Notes under the pieces: model-generated | The model's input: the letters and a program-made list of their open reading frames with translations, nothing else | Database searches by the model: none | What the model was told of the DNA's origin: nothing | Program-made: the position numbers and the translations under genes | Shown: positions 51,660-60,308 of the stretch, piece by piece | Layout of the letters: every line of letters begins with the position of its first letter | How positions within the stretch are numbered: the first letter of the stretch is position 1 | Source of the DNA: Frankia sp. AgB1.9 | GTDB lineage: Bacteria; Actinomycetota; Actinomycetes; Frankiales; Frankiaceae | Direction: 5' to 3' | Assembly (NCBI RefSeq): GCF_016786355.1 | Contig: NZ_JADWYX010000030.1 | Location: 1 to 64,000 of the forward strand | Length of the DNA: 64,000 nt

Positions 51660-52217
51660 GAACCGGCACCAGAGCCTCCCGCGATCTTGCCTGGCTGGCC
51701 GGCCGCCTTCGGGCCGTGATCGTTGTTTCCGCCCTCGGGTGGTCGTGCAAACGCCCTGGCTACGACCACCCGAGGGCCAAAACGGCGATCACCAGCCGCG
51801 CTGGCCGGCGAGGCGCGGCCAGTCTCGATAGGCCTTGGCGCGGTGGACCCAGGCGGACGGCTGGGCCGCGTGTCGACGCGAGCCCAGCCGCGGTCCTGCC
51901 GTGGACGAGTTCGACTGTGCTGACCGGCCTGCCGTCGGGTCGCCGTCGCGAGGATCTGCTGACCGAGGTCCAGGTCGCCGTCGGCGCCGGCATCCGGCGG
52001 CCATTTCCCACCTCCGGCGCAGGCCAGCGCACGCCGACGGAGGAGCGACATCCGCTCCTTTCCGGGTTTACGTGGTGCGGCCTGGTCAGTGCAAAGGCCA
52101 GGAACTACCGATGCCGCCCCCTGTCCCAATTGGTCATAAAAGGGTGGGCGCCACAGCGTCCGAGGATCTAGAGTCATTGCTGCTTGTGCGGTCGCTGACA
52201 ACAATCGGAGACAAGCG
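51660..52217. other. 558-bp intergenic region with IR77 copy C
   Basis: Apart from IR77 copy C I see no recognisable gene. A 128-aa Arg-rich frame at 51835-52221 has poor composition and is rejected. The last ~100 bp become less GC-rich (TTGGTCATAAAAGGG near 52130) and probably hold the lipoprotein promoter. Confidence 0.55.
51716..51792. repeat. IR77 inverted-repeat element, copy C
   Basis: A 77-bp near-palindrome with ends GTGATCGTTGTTTC and AAAACGGCGATCAC. The inner arms GGTGGTCGT and ACGACCACC are perfect. Confidence 0.85.
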
Positions 52218-52934
52218 GTGACGGTTTCATCGGCGTTTCGAGGCACGGCGGTCGCGGCGGCGGGCATCGCGCTCGTGCTGTCCGGGTGTTCGTCGAGTTC
52301 GCCGCCCAGGCCTGCGGGCGGTGGGGGAGTGTCGACGTCACCGGCCACCCCCACGCCGCAGCGAGCGCTACAAGCGACCGACTACGTCCTGCCAGCGTCG
52401 GCCGCGCCGCCCGGCTTCACGGCGTCACCCGCTACTGGCTCCGGCGGTGGCACCGACCCCGCGGGTGCTACCGCTCTCAACGCCTGCGTCGGCGCGCATT
52501 TCTTCCGGATCGTCGCCAACCAGGCCGACAGCGCTGACTTCGCCAACGATGCGAGCGGTACCTTCTTTGCCTCTGGCGCTCAGGTCATCCCTGCTGTGGA
52601 CGTCGCCGAGGACGCGATGGCCCTTGCCGACCCGACCATTGTGGGCCGGCTTCCGGGGTGCCTCCAGAAGATTTCCAATGAAGACCCGACCGGATCCACT
52701 GGCGGATTGGGCGCGAATATTGATTCCGTCGTCAAGATCAATATTCCGGGAACTCTCTATGCGGTGCGGATGAAAACTTCCACGGACGGCACCACCACCT
52801 ATCTCGACGTCGCATTTTTTGCTCGCGGACGGATAGAGGAAAGTCTTACCGTCGGCCAGACCTCCGCCCCACCGGACGGCGCTCTCGACGCAGAGCTGGC
52901 CACGCAGATCAACCAGCTCTTGGCCAACCAGTAG
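52218..52934 (+). CDS. Secreted lipoprotein, hypothetical
   Basis: A 238-aa protein with a lipoprotein signal (hydrophobic AAAGIALVLSGC, lipidated Cys24), a Ser/Pro/Gly-rich tether to about residue 60, then a mature domain of no family I recognise. It has a conserved-looking Cys pair (in NACVGAH and PGCLQK) that may form a disulfide. Its 3' half is noticeably less GC-rich than neighbours. No operon partner: IR77 copies flank it on both sides. Confidence 0.7.
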   Translation: MTVSSAFRGTAVAAAGIALVLSGCSSSSPPRPAGGGGVSTSPATPTPQRALQATDYVLPASAAPPGFTASPATGSGGGTDPAGATALNACVGAHFFRIVANQADSADFANDASGTFFASGAQVIPAVDVAEDAMALADPTIVGRLPGCLQKISNEDPTGSTGGLGANIDSVVKINIPGTLYAVRMKTSTDGTTTYLDVAFFARGRIEESLTVGQTSAPPDGALDAELATQINQLLANQ

Positions 52935-53010
52935 CGGGCCGCACTTCAAGATGGGATCGGCGATATCCGGCGCGGCCCTCGTCAGGAGGAGCGGGCCACC
53001 ACCTCCGTGC

Positions 53011-53089
53011 ATTGATCGCCGTCTCGGCACTCTGGTTCTCGCAAAGCGGCCCCGATCACAACCGCGCGAGGGCCGAAACGGCGATCAAT
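53011..53089. repeat. IR77 inverted-repeat element, copy D
   Basis: A 79-bp near-palindrome with ends ATTGATCGCCGT and ACGGCGATCAAT. The inner arms are more diverged than in A-C. It lies between converging genes. Confidence 0.8.
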
Positions 53090-53160
53090 GAAACGAAGTT
53101 CCAGGACGAGGACAATCCGGTCGAGGTGACCGGCGGTGACTGGTCGATCCCGCAAAGCGA

Positions 53161-53192
53161 AAGGCGGCCGACCCCGTGGGGCCGGCCGCCTT
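53161..53192 (-). terminator. Hairpin terminator
   Basis: A 10-bp perfect stem (53161-53170 with 53183-53192) extended inward by CCCC/GGGG. It lies 24 bp downstream of the crotonase stop, with TTCGCTTT following on the minus strand. Confidence 0.7.
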
Positions 53193-53215
53193 CGAAGGGG
53201 GACCAGGAGGACCGG

Positions 53216-54028
53216 CTAGTTGACGGACTTGATGGTGTCCTTCATCTGGCTGAGGTTCACCAGGACCGGGAATCCGGACACGGAGAGCGCATTGCCGTGG
53301 CCGGTCTCGTGGATGTCGAAGACCGACTGGATCGCCGCGTAGAACCCCTGGACGTCGAGCGTCTGGTTGACGGCGCGCTTGGCCTGGCGCAGGCCGAACG
53401 ACGGCATCACCGCGATCTGCGCGGCCAGCGCCCGGGTCTCGGCGTCGAGGTCGGCCCGTGGGACGACCTTGTTCACCATGCCGACCTTCTCCGCCTCCTC
53501 GGCGGTGACCGCGCGGCCGGTGAAGAGGATCTCCTTGGCCTTACGGGCCCCGAGCTCCCAGGTGTGGCCGTGGTACTCGACGCCGCCGATGCCCATCGCG
53601 ACCACCGGGTCGGAGAACTTGGCGTCGTCGGCCGCGATGATCAGGTCGCACGGCCAGCACAGCAGCAGCGCGCCCGCGATGCACCGGCCCTGTACCGCCG
53701 CGATCGACGGCTTCGGGATGTTGCGCCAGCGCAGCGAGAACTCCAGGTACCGCCGCGCCTCGATGTTGTAGATGTCCTCGAGGGTGATCTTCGCCGGGGT
53801 CGGCGTCGACGGGTCCGGCTTCAGGTCGTGCCCGGCCGAGAAGTGCTTGCCCTCGGCGCGCAGAATGATGACCTTGACCTCGGGGTCCTCCGCCGCCTTC
53901 ACCCAGGCGTCGTTGAGCTCCTCCAGCAGCGCGCCGTTCTGTGCGTTCGCGGCTTCCGGACGGTTCAACGTGATCGTCGCGATGCTGTCCGCGACATCGT
54001 AGAGAATGTACAAGTCGGTAACTCCCAT
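53216..54028 (-). CDS. Crotonase-family protein with altered active site
   Basis: A 270-aa crotonase-fold protein: FSAGHDLKPDP and QGRCIAGALLLCWPCDLIIAADDAKF. The two hydratase glutamates are replaced (Leu at the Glu144 position and Val at the Glu164 position), while MGIGGVEYHGHTWELGARKAKEILFTGR supplies His and Glu residues that could serve instead. This pattern is seen in crotonases that hydrolyse or open rings rather than hydrate, e.g. EchA-type steroid enzymes; the reaction here is unknown. It lies 18 bp downstream of the long dehydrogenase subunit and shares its operon. Confidence 0.85.
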   Translation of the reverse strand: MGVTDLYILYDVADSIATITLNRPEAANAQNGALLEELNDAWVKAAEDPEVKVIILRAEGKHFSAGHDLKPDPSTPTPAKITLEDIYNIEARRYLEFSLRWRNIPKPSIAAVQGRCIAGALLLCWPCDLIIAADDAKFSDPVVAMGIGGVEYHGHTWELGARKAKEILFTGRAVTAEEAEKVGMVNKVVPRADLDAETRALAAQIAVMPSFGLRQAKRAVNQTLDVQGFYAAIQSVFDIHETGHGNALSVSGFPVLVNLSQMKDTIKSVN

Positions 54029-54046
54029 GACCGTTTCGCTGACCGG

Positions 54047-55222
54047 TTAGCTCCGGGGCAGGCCGAGCACTCGCTCGGCGACAATCGTGCGCTGAATCTC
54101 CGACGTGCCGCCAGCGATGGTGCCGGAGAAGCTGTGGGCGTACCGCTTGAACCAGCTGGCGAAGAACCAGTCGAGGTTCATGTGCTCGAAGGGCCGCGAG
54201 TTCGCGGCGCCGTCGAGCCCGGCCGAGCCCTGGGCGAGCAGGGCGTGGCGGGCGGTGGTCCGGACCGCCTCGGAGCCGAGGAGCTTCAGCACCGAGATCG
54301 AGGCGACGTCCTCCTGGCCACGGGCCGCCTTGGCCAGCGCGGCCGAGCCGAGCAGCCGCAGGGCGGTCGCGTCCATCGCCAGCGTCGCGTAACGGTCCCG
54401 GTCGAGCGTGGTCGTCGGCCGGAAGTCCTCGACGAACTCGTCCAGGCGGTCGGCGAAGTTCAGCCACAGCATCGTGCGCTCGTGCCCGAGCGAGCCGTTC
54501 GCGACGTGCCAGCCCTTGTTGAGCTCGCCGATGAGGTTCTCGGCCGGTACGCGGACGTCGTCGAAGAAGACCTCGTTGAAGTCCTGGTCGTCGGTCCCCA
54601 GGATCGAGCCGAACGGCCGGCGGGTGAGGCCCGGCAGGTCGGTCGGGATCACCAGGACGCTGATGCCCTTGTGCTTGGGCGCGTCCGGGTCGGTGCGCAC
54701 GAAGGTCAGCAGGATGTCGGCGTCGTGCGCACCGGACGTCCAGATCTTCTGCCCGTTGACGACGAAGTGGTCGCCGTCGAGCGTCGCCCGGGTACGCAGG
54801 CCGGCGAGGTCCGAGCCCGCGCCCGGCTCGCTCATCCCGAGCGCCGCGGTGATCTCGGCCTTGAGGATCGGCACGGCCCAGCGGTGCTTCTGCTCGTCCG
54901 TGCCGAAGGTCAGCAGCGACGCGGCGATGATGCCCAGGCCCTGCGGGTTGAAGCTGTGGTAAATCCGCCGCTTGCCCAGCTCCTCCAGGTGGACGAACTG
55001 CTGGAGCAGGCTGGCGTTGCGGCCGCCGAACTCCGGCGTGTTCCCGGGCAGCAGCCAGCCGTTGTCGAACAGCAGCCGCTGCCAGCGCCGTGACCAGGCC
55101 GGCATGTGCGCGGTCGAGGTCGGCCGCTCGGTGGCCTCCTCGACGGCCGGCAGGTTCGCGTCCAGGAACGCCGTGAACTCGGCGCGGAACGCCTCGACGT
55201 CGTCGTCAAACCGCAGCTGCAT
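54047..55222 (-). CDS. Acyl-CoA dehydrogenase, long half-subunit
   Basis: A 391-aa acyl-CoA dehydrogenase: GMSEPGAGSDLAGLRTRATLDGD, GQKIWTSGAHDADILLTFVRTDP, and AGGTSEIQRTIVAERVLGLPRS. ATG 55222 has AAGGAG 5 nt ahead and overlaps the short subunit's end by 17 bp. With the short subunit and the crotonase it forms a three-gene operon reading away from the TetR gene, so a TetR-controlled acyl-CoA oxidation unit is likely. Confidence 0.9.
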   Translation of the reverse strand: MQLRFDDDVEAFRAEFTAFLDANLPAVEEATERPTSTAHMPAWSRRWQRLLFDNGWLLPGNTPEFGGRNASLLQQFVHLEELGKRRIYHSFNPQGLGIIAASLLTFGTDEQKHRWAVPILKAEITAALGMSEPGAGSDLAGLRTRATLDGDHFVVNGQKIWTSGAHDADILLTFVRTDPDAPKHKGISVLVIPTDLPGLTRRPFGSILGTDDQDFNEVFFDDVRVPAENLIGELNKGWHVANGSLGHERTMLWLNFADRLDEFVEDFRPTTTLDRDRYATLAMDATALRLLGSAALAKAARGQEDVASISVLKLLGSEAVRTTARHALLAQGSAGLDGAANSRPFEHMNLDWFFASWFKRYAHSFSGTIAGGTSEIQRTIVAERVLGLPRS

Positions 55223-56273
55223 GACGCTCCTTCGCGGGCTGGTCGCCGGCCGTCGCCGGGCCGTCGAGCAGGGCGGCGGCGATCCTGGCCCGGTGCACGT
55301 CGGCCCCGCCGAGCAGCAGCTCACCGGCCAGCGCCCGCTTCAGCGCGAACTGCAGGTCGTTCTCCCAGGTGAAGCCCATACCGCCGAACAGCTGGAAGCC
55401 GCTCTCGAACACCAGCTGGGTGCACTCGCCGGCCGCGGCCTTCGCCATCGCCGCCGCGGTGGACCGGCGCGGGTCCTCCTCGGCCAGGGTGAGTGCCGCG
55501 AAGTACGCCAGGGCGGTGGCCCGCTCGATCGCGACGTGCATGTCGACGGCCTTGTGCTTGACCGCCTGGAACGAGCCGATCCGGACGCCGAACTGCTCGC
55601 GGGTGCGGACGTGGTCGAGCGTCAGCTCCAGCACCCGCCGGCAGGCGCCGACCATGGTCAGGGCGAGACCGGTGAGCGCGATGTCGCGGGCCAGCTCGAC
55701 GTCGGCCTCGACCCGGTGTGACGCCGGGACCCTGACCTGCCAGAAGCTGACGTCGGCGACGTGTAGCAGCGGGTCGAAGGCCTCGGTGCGGTGGACCGTC
55801 GCGTCGGCGGCGGGCACGGTGAACACCCCGGCGTCGGTGACCACGGCGAACCAGTCGGCCCGGTCGCCGTCTAGCACGTGGTGCGCAGTGCCGTCCAGGA
55901 TCCAGGCGCCGTCACCGTGCGGGTCGAGATGCGCGCTGACCCCGTCGAACACGGCCGTGCCGGTCTCCCCGTCGCCGGCGGCCGACCCGTCCGCGGCCCC
56001 GGCCACCAACGGCGCGTACCAGGTCAGTGTGGCCAGGTAGGGCGTCGGGTCGGTCGCCCGGCCGAGCTCCTCCAGCACGATCGCGAGCTCGACCGCCTCG
56101 CTCGTCCCGGTCAGCTCGGTCCAGCCGAGCTCGGCGTAGGTCCGCCAGAGTGGCATCGGGTCGACGCCCTGGTCGGCGACGGAACGGACCATCGCCGGCG
56201 GGCACTCCTTCGACAACACGTCGCGGACGGTGGCGCGCAGCAGCTGCTGGTCCTCGTCGAACTCAAAGAGCAT
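55206..56273 (-). CDS. Acyl-CoA dehydrogenase, short half-subunit
   Basis: A 355-aa acyl-CoA-dehydrogenase-like protein: REQFGVRIGSFQAVKHKAVDMHVAIERA and FQLFGGMGFTWENDLQFALKRALAGELLLG. It is the partner of the following long subunit (17-bp overlap). ATG 56273 has GGGAG ahead; a GTG 12 nt upstream is possible. The promoter, with a perfect motif A palindrome 75 bp upstream, is shared with the divergent TetR gene. Confidence 0.88.
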   Translation of the reverse strand: MLFEFDEDQQLLRATVRDVLSKECPPAMVRSVADQGVDPMPLWRTYAELGWTELTGTSEAVELAIVLEELGRATDPTPYLATLTWYAPLVAGAADGSAAGDGETGTAVFDGVSAHLDPHGDGAWILDGTAHHVLDGDRADWFAVVTDAGVFTVPAADATVHRTEAFDPLLHVADVSFWQVRVPASHRVEADVELARDIALTGLALTMVGACRRVLELTLDHVRTREQFGVRIGSFQAVKHKAVDMHVAIERATALAYFAALTLAEEDPRRSTAAAMAKAAAGECTQLVFESGFQLFGGMGFTWENDLQFALKRALAGELLLGGADVHRARIAAALLDGPATAGDQPAKERHAAAV

Positions 56274-56347
56274 GTCGGCTCCCACTGACGGTTAGTGACT
56301 TTTCAGCCACGAAGGCCCTCCTACCGACATTTCGCTCGGACTCGTGC

Positions 56348-56362
56348 GAGAATACCATTCTC
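56348..56362. promoter_or_regulatory. Motif A, perfect palindrome GAGAATACCATTCTC
   Basis: A perfect 6-3-6 inverted repeat in the divergent promoter of the TetR gene and the dehydrogenase operon, the place where a TetR autoregulatory operator is usually found. This links motif A to that TetR protein. Confidence 0.65.
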
Positions 56363-56477
56363 TAAAGATGGAAGCATCCTCTCGCGAGTTGCGCGGGCGG
56401 AGGGAGCCAAGAGCACACGTGGTTGCACGCATAGTGGGGAGTACGTTCTTCCCATGGCGCAGGATCAGGAGCTTGCC

Positions 56478-57143
56478 GTGAGCACGCTGAGTGAAGAGCC
56501 GGCCTGGAAGCAGCGTGCGGTCGAGCGCTCCACCAAGGCCGCGCGGCTGCGTGCCGAGCGCAAGGTCCAGCAGTTCCTCGAGGCCGCCCAGGAGATCATC
56601 GTCGCGAAGGGGTCGACCGACTTCACCGTACAGGAGGTCGTCGACCGCTCGCGCCAGTCGCTGCGCAGCTTCTATCAGCACTTCGGCGGCAAGCACGAGC
56701 TGCTGCTGGCCCTGTTCGAGAACGCCCTGCGCCGTTCCGCCGACGAGATCCGTGCCGCCGCCACCATCGAGGTCGACCCGCTCGCCGGGCTGGAGCTCGC
56801 CGTCCGGATGCTGTTCGCGAGCTCGCTCCCGGGCCCGGAGAGCCGTCATCCGCTGTTCACGGACTTCGCCACCCAGCTTCTGATGAGCTACCCGGCGGAG
56901 GTGCGGTCCGCGCACGAGCCGATGCTCACCCTGTTCGCCGAGCTGATGGGCCGCGTCGACGCGACCGGTCAGCTGCGCACCGAGCTGCGGCCGCGCCGCG
57001 CCGCCGCGATGGTGATGCAGTCGGTCATGTTCCTGGCCCAGTCGACGGCGGTCGTGGCGGACAGCGAGGGCTCCCACCCGCTCACCGGCGACGAGGTGTG
57101 GAACTTCTGCGCCGGGGGGTTCGTCCGTCCCCTCGCCGGGTGA
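56478..57143 (+). CDS. TetR/AcrR family regulator, candidate motif A binder
   Basis: A 221-aa TetR protein. The helix-turn-helix spans FTVQEVVDRSRQSLRSFYQHFGGKHELLLALFENALRR, with FYQHF the family hallmark; the helical ligand domain follows and is probably dimeric. GTG 56478 has AGGAG at 6-nt spacing and was preferred over ATG 56454. The upstream divergent region carries a perfect motif A palindrome, so it likely represses itself and the acyl-CoA dehydrogenase operon; other motif A sites would extend its regulon across the window. The ligand is probably an acyl-CoA, by analogy with KstR/FadR-type regulators. Confidence 0.88.
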   Translation: MSTLSEEPAWKQRAVERSTKAARLRAERKVQQFLEAAQEIIVAKGSTDFTVQEVVDRSRQSLRSFYQHFGGKHELLLALFENALRRSADEIRAAATIEVDPLAGLELAVRMLFASSLPGPESRHPLFTDFATQLLMSYPAEVRSAHEPMLTLFAELMGRVDATGQLRTELRPRRAAAMVMQSVMFLAQSTAVVADSEGSHPLTGDEVWNFCAGGFVRPLAG

Positions 57144-57176
57144 CGGACGAACCTCGCTTGGCCCGGCCGCTCGGGT

Positions 57177-57195
57177 CGGCGGGCTGAGCCCGCCG
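57177..57195. terminator. Hairpin between converging genes
   Basis: CGGCGGG and CCCGCCG arms with a 5-nt loop (57177-57195), between the TetR gene and the converging solute-binding-protein gene. Confidence 0.5.
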
Positions 57196-57220
57196 GGTCA
57201 GCGGGCCGGGCCCGTGCGGG

Positions 57221-58501
57221 TCAGGACGAGCCCGGGTCCAGCAGCTGGTTCATGCGGGCGGATGAGATCGGCCGGCCGCACTTGGCCTGCCCCCCGAACA
57301 TCGGGTCGAAGGCGGAGCCGTCCGCGCGGACCTGGATGAAGTTGTAGCAGGACTGCGGCGCCTTGAGGTTCGTCGCGAAGTTGACCGGCGCCGGGACGAG
57401 GCCGAACCCGTCGTAGTTCGTCACCGCGCGCAGCCCGGAGATGAAGGATTCCCTCGTCGGGCACTTCCCGGCCGCCTGGAGGCCGCGGATGAAGATGTCG
57501 GCGGCGACGAAGCCGTCGACCGCGCTGTCCGACCGCACCGACTGGATCTCCGGGGCGTACTTCGCCATCGCCGCCTCGAAGGTCTGCTGGCGCGGGGTGT
57601 CGAGCCAGGGCTGGACCTCGGTGAAGATGATCGTGCCGGCGATCGCCTTGCCGGAGGCGGCCAGCACGGCGGGGTCGTAGCCGAGCGGCATCATGGTGAT
57701 CTTGAGGTTCACGCCAAGGCTTCGGGCCGCCGGGATGAGCTTGGCCGCCGTGCTCGGGAGCAGGACGCCGACCAGCGCGTCGATATCGTCCTGTTTGAGT
57801 TGTTTCGCGACCGCCTGGTAGCTGGTGACCGCCTCCGCGATCTGGAACTCCCGCACGATCTTGACGCCGGATTCCAGCAAGCTCGCCTCGTACTGGCGGC
57901 TGAAATCGGAGTTCGACTTGTTCCCGGAGACCTCGAGCACCGCGGCACGGGAGGCTCCCGTCGCATTGATGACGTCGCCCCACACGGTGCTCGAGCCGTC
58001 GCTCAGGTAGTAGAACGAGAACATGTTGTTCCGGCCGACCCAACCCGGGTCGCTGGCCAGCCCGGTCACCGGAATGTTCTGCTGGTTGAGCCAGGTGATG
58101 GAACCGTTGCTCGCGCCCGGGGCCTCGATGATGCCGAAGACGTGCCCGCGGCCGACGAGATCCTGAGCGCCGAGGAGGTTGAGGTCCTGACTGCTCTGGT
58201 CGTCGCGCCAGGTATAGCTGACCGTGCGGCCGAAGACGCCGCCGGAGTCGTTCGCGAGCCCGAACCGGGCGTCGACGCCGGAGCGGAAGTCCGGCATCGA
58301 GGTGGCGCCGTCCCCGCTGTCACCCCACAGCAGTCCCGCATTGACCGTGGTGCTCGTGATGCCCGGCGCCGGCGTCGAGCAGGAAGCCGCGGAAGTCGCG
58401 GCGCCGGAGCTGCCGCATGCGGCCAGACCAGCCGCGAGGCTTGCCGCGATCACAGCTAGCGCGCCAGCACGAACTAACCGACTGCGTCCGGGTGACGACA
58501 C
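57221..58501 (-). CDS. ABC solute-binding lipoprotein, branched-chain type
   Basis: A 426-aa periplasmic-binding-protein type 1 (LivJ-like) lipoprotein: signal with lipobox LAAC (Cys29), then TVNAGLLWGDSGDG, FGLANDSGGVFGRTVSYTWRDDQ, and PTRESFISGLRAVTNYDG. GTG 58501 has GAGGAG ahead. It is paralogous to the next gene. No permease is adjacent, so it probably delivers ligand to the fused LivHMG/LivF transporter at 16-20 kb or to another copy. The ligand is unknown; in catabolic clusters such proteins often bind aromatic or alicyclic acids rather than amino acids. Confidence 0.9.
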   Translation of the reverse strand: MSSPGRSRLVRAGALAVIAASLAAGLAACGSSGAATSAASCSTPAPGITSTTVNAGLLWGDSGDGATSMPDFRSGVDARFGLANDSGGVFGRTVSYTWRDDQSSQDLNLLGAQDLVGRGHVFGIIEAPGASNGSITWLNQQNIPVTGLASDPGWVGRNNMFSFYYLSDGSSTVWGDVINATGASRAAVLEVSGNKSNSDFSRQYEASLLESGVKIVREFQIAEAVTSYQAVAKQLKQDDIDALVGVLLPSTAAKLIPAARSLGVNLKITMMPLGYDPAVLAASGKAIAGTIIFTEVQPWLDTPRQQTFEAAMAKYAPEIQSVRSDSAVDGFVAADIFIRGLQAAGKCPTRESFISGLRAVTNYDGFGLVPAPVNFATNLKAPQSCYNFIQVRADGSAFDPMFGGQAKCGRPISSARMNQLLDPGSS

Positions 58502-58851
58502 TTCATCGCTCCTCTGATGCGGGTGCGAACGTCCGGGGCCTCAGGGCCGCCGCGACGTGAGGGGGCGGACGTCGCGCGCATGGCGAGACCCCGCGTCGGA
58601 TGGACGGAACCTAGCGCGTCACCTGGTCTCGGCGCGATGGTTTCTCAACGGCGTCCATATAACGTCGATAGTAATCGCAGCCTTTGCCGTAACCGACAAG
58701 GGGCGCCCGGTGGAATGCCGGACGCCCCTTGTCGCGGTTTGGCCCCGTGTTCGGCGGTAGTCTTTGCGATGGACGAGGTGTGTGTGCGGAGCTGCCTGGA
58801 GACTGAGACGCCCGGATGCGCACGGATCTCTCGCCCGGCGCGTCCGTCCGA
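58502..58851. other. 350-bp intergenic region between two SBP genes
   Basis: Separates two tandem minus-strand genes. It contains a strong hairpin (58692-58732) about 120 bp downstream of the second binding-protein gene, and beyond it an AT-richer stretch (ATATAACGTCGATAGTAATC near 58656) likely to be the promoter of the 57-58 kb gene. No protein-like frame seen. Confidence 0.55.
58692..58732. terminator. Strong hairpin
   Basis: A perfect 12-bp stem (58692-58703 with 58721-58732) with a further CCGG/CCGG pairing inside. It probably ends transcripts from the upstream binding-protein gene. Confidence 0.7.
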
Positions 58852-60141
58852 TCACTGGTTGGCGGCGGTGACCTCTGCCGGGCTGATCGGGCTCCCGCAG
58901 AACGGCTGCCCACCGTTCTGCGGCTGGAACGACGCCCCGTCCTGGCTGATCTTCAAGAAGTAGTAGCAGCTTGTCGTCTGCTTGTAGTTGGCCGACAGAT
59001 CGTTCTTCGCGAGCGGGGACATGCCGGCGCCGTCGTAGTCCTTGACCGCGCGCAGCCCGGAGATGAATGACTGCCGCGTCGGGCAGGCGCCGGCGGCCCG
59101 CAGGCCCCGGATGAACAGGTCAGCCGAGATCCAGCCGTCCACGGCGCTGTCCTGCGTCGGAGGCTGGATCTCCGGTGCGTAGAGCTCCATCGCGGACCTG
59201 AACGCCTGCTGCCCGGGGGCGCTCTCCTCGAAGGGCCTGATCGCCGTGGCGACGGAGACCCCGGCGAGGGTCCTGCCGTACTTCGCCAGGACGGTCGGGT
59301 CATAGCCGAGCGGCATCTGCGCGACCTTGAGGCCCTGGCCCAGGGTCAGGCCGACCTCCTTGAGCGCGGGGATCAGCTGCGCGGCCGCGTCCGGGAGGAG
59401 GACACCGGCCAGGGAGTCGATCCCGGCCGCCTTGATCTGCTGCGCGATCGACGCGTAGTTGGTGGTCGTGTCCGAGATGGCGAAGGTCTTGACGACCGTG
59501 ATGTGAGCGGCCTTCAGGCTGGCCACGATCTGCTGGGTGAAGTCGCCGTTGGAGGCGTTCGCCGACACAGCGATGACGCCGGCCCGGGTGCCGCGCTCGT
59601 GGCTGACATAGTCGCCCCAGGTCGTGACCGAGCCGTCCCCGAGGTAGAACCAGGAGAACATGTTGTTCTTGCCCAGCCAGCTGGCGTCGCTGGCAAGGCC
59701 GGTGACCGGGATTCCCTGGCTGGCGAGCCAGTCCGAGGTCTCAGCGCTGGTCGCGCTCGGCATCGCGATGATGCCGAAGACGTTCTCGTTCTGGACCAGG
59801 TCCTGGGTGCCGTGCAGGTTCAGGGACTTGTCGGCCTGGTCGTCGCGCCAGGCATAGGTCACCCTGCGGCCGAGAATGCCGCCCTGGTCGTTCGCGGCGT
59901 CGATCCTGGCGTCGACTCCGGCCCGGAAGGCCCGCATGGTCTCGGCCGACGGCCCGGTATCGCTCCAGACCATTCCCGCCTTGACGCCGGTCGGCGTGAT
60001 TCCAGGGACGGAGGAGGCGCAGGAGCCTCCGGCGGCCGTCGTGCCTGGGCCTCCGCAGGCCACCAGCGTGGTGAGCCCGGTGGCCGCCGCGAGGAATGCG
60101 GCTTTTGTCCGAGATGAGCTTCGCCATCGAAACAGCGCCAT
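58852..60141 (-). CDS. ABC solute-binding lipoprotein, branched-chain type
   Basis: A 429-aa paralog of the preceding binding protein with the same blocks (RAGVDARIDAANDQGGILGRRVTYAWRDDQ; NNMFSWFYLGDGSVTTWGDY; PTRQSFISGLRAVKDYDGAGM). Lipobox LVAC with Cys29. ATG 60141 has CAGGAGA upstream. Tandem duplicates with separate promoters suggest two related ligands. Several Cys near the C-terminus (SCYYF, PFCG) recur in the paralog and may pair. Confidence 0.9.
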   Translation of the reverse strand: MALFRWRSSSRTKAAFLAAATGLTTLVACGGPGTTAAGGSCASSVPGITPTGVKAGMVWSDTGPSAETMRAFRAGVDARIDAANDQGGILGRRVTYAWRDDQADKSLNLHGTQDLVQNENVFGIIAMPSATSAETSDWLASQGIPVTGLASDASWLGKNNMFSWFYLGDGSVTTWGDYVSHERGTRAGVIAVSANASNGDFTQQIVASLKAAHITVVKTFAISDTTTNYASIAQQIKAAGIDSLAGVLLPDAAAQLIPALKEVGLTLGQGLKVAQMPLGYDPTVLAKYGRTLAGVSVATAIRPFEESAPGQQAFRSAMELYAPEIQPPTQDSAVDGWISADLFIRGLRAAGACPTRQSFISGLRAVKDYDGAGMSPLAKNDLSANYKQTTSCYYFLKISQDGASFQPQNGGQPFCGSPISPAEVTAANQ

Positions 60142-60206
60142 CGTGATTCTCCTGGGACCGCTTTTCGGTGTTCGAAATCGACTCGATGCTGGCGGGCAGT
60201 GCCCGG

Positions 60207-60245
60207 TAAAAAGAGGAGGGGCGCCCGGTGAAATCCGGGCGCCCC
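60207..60245 (-). terminator. Rho-independent terminator
   Basis: An 11-bp perfect stem (60218-60228 with 60235-60245, 6-nt loop), followed on the minus strand by CTC and five T (60208-60212). It ends the transcript of the quinone oxidoreductase operon, and is one of the few hairpins here with a U-tract. Confidence 0.85.
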
Positions 60246-60308
60246 CGACCTGTCGCCAGGAGTGAACCTCGTGGGAGGACCGGTCTCAGCTCGTCACGGT
60301 GCGTCTGG

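Noticed and set aside
51835..52221. 128-codon plus-strand frame before the lipoprotein
   Set aside because: Arg-rich, no ribosome-binding site, no domain; looks like non-coding GC-rich sequence.
39726..53089. IR77 copies as a CRISPR-like array
   Set aside because: Copies are kilobases apart, palindromic and without regular spacers.
53012..55093. 693-codon plus-strand frame beginning in IR77 copy D
   Set aside because: Antisense to a crotonase and an acyl-CoA dehydrogenase with clear catalytic motifs.
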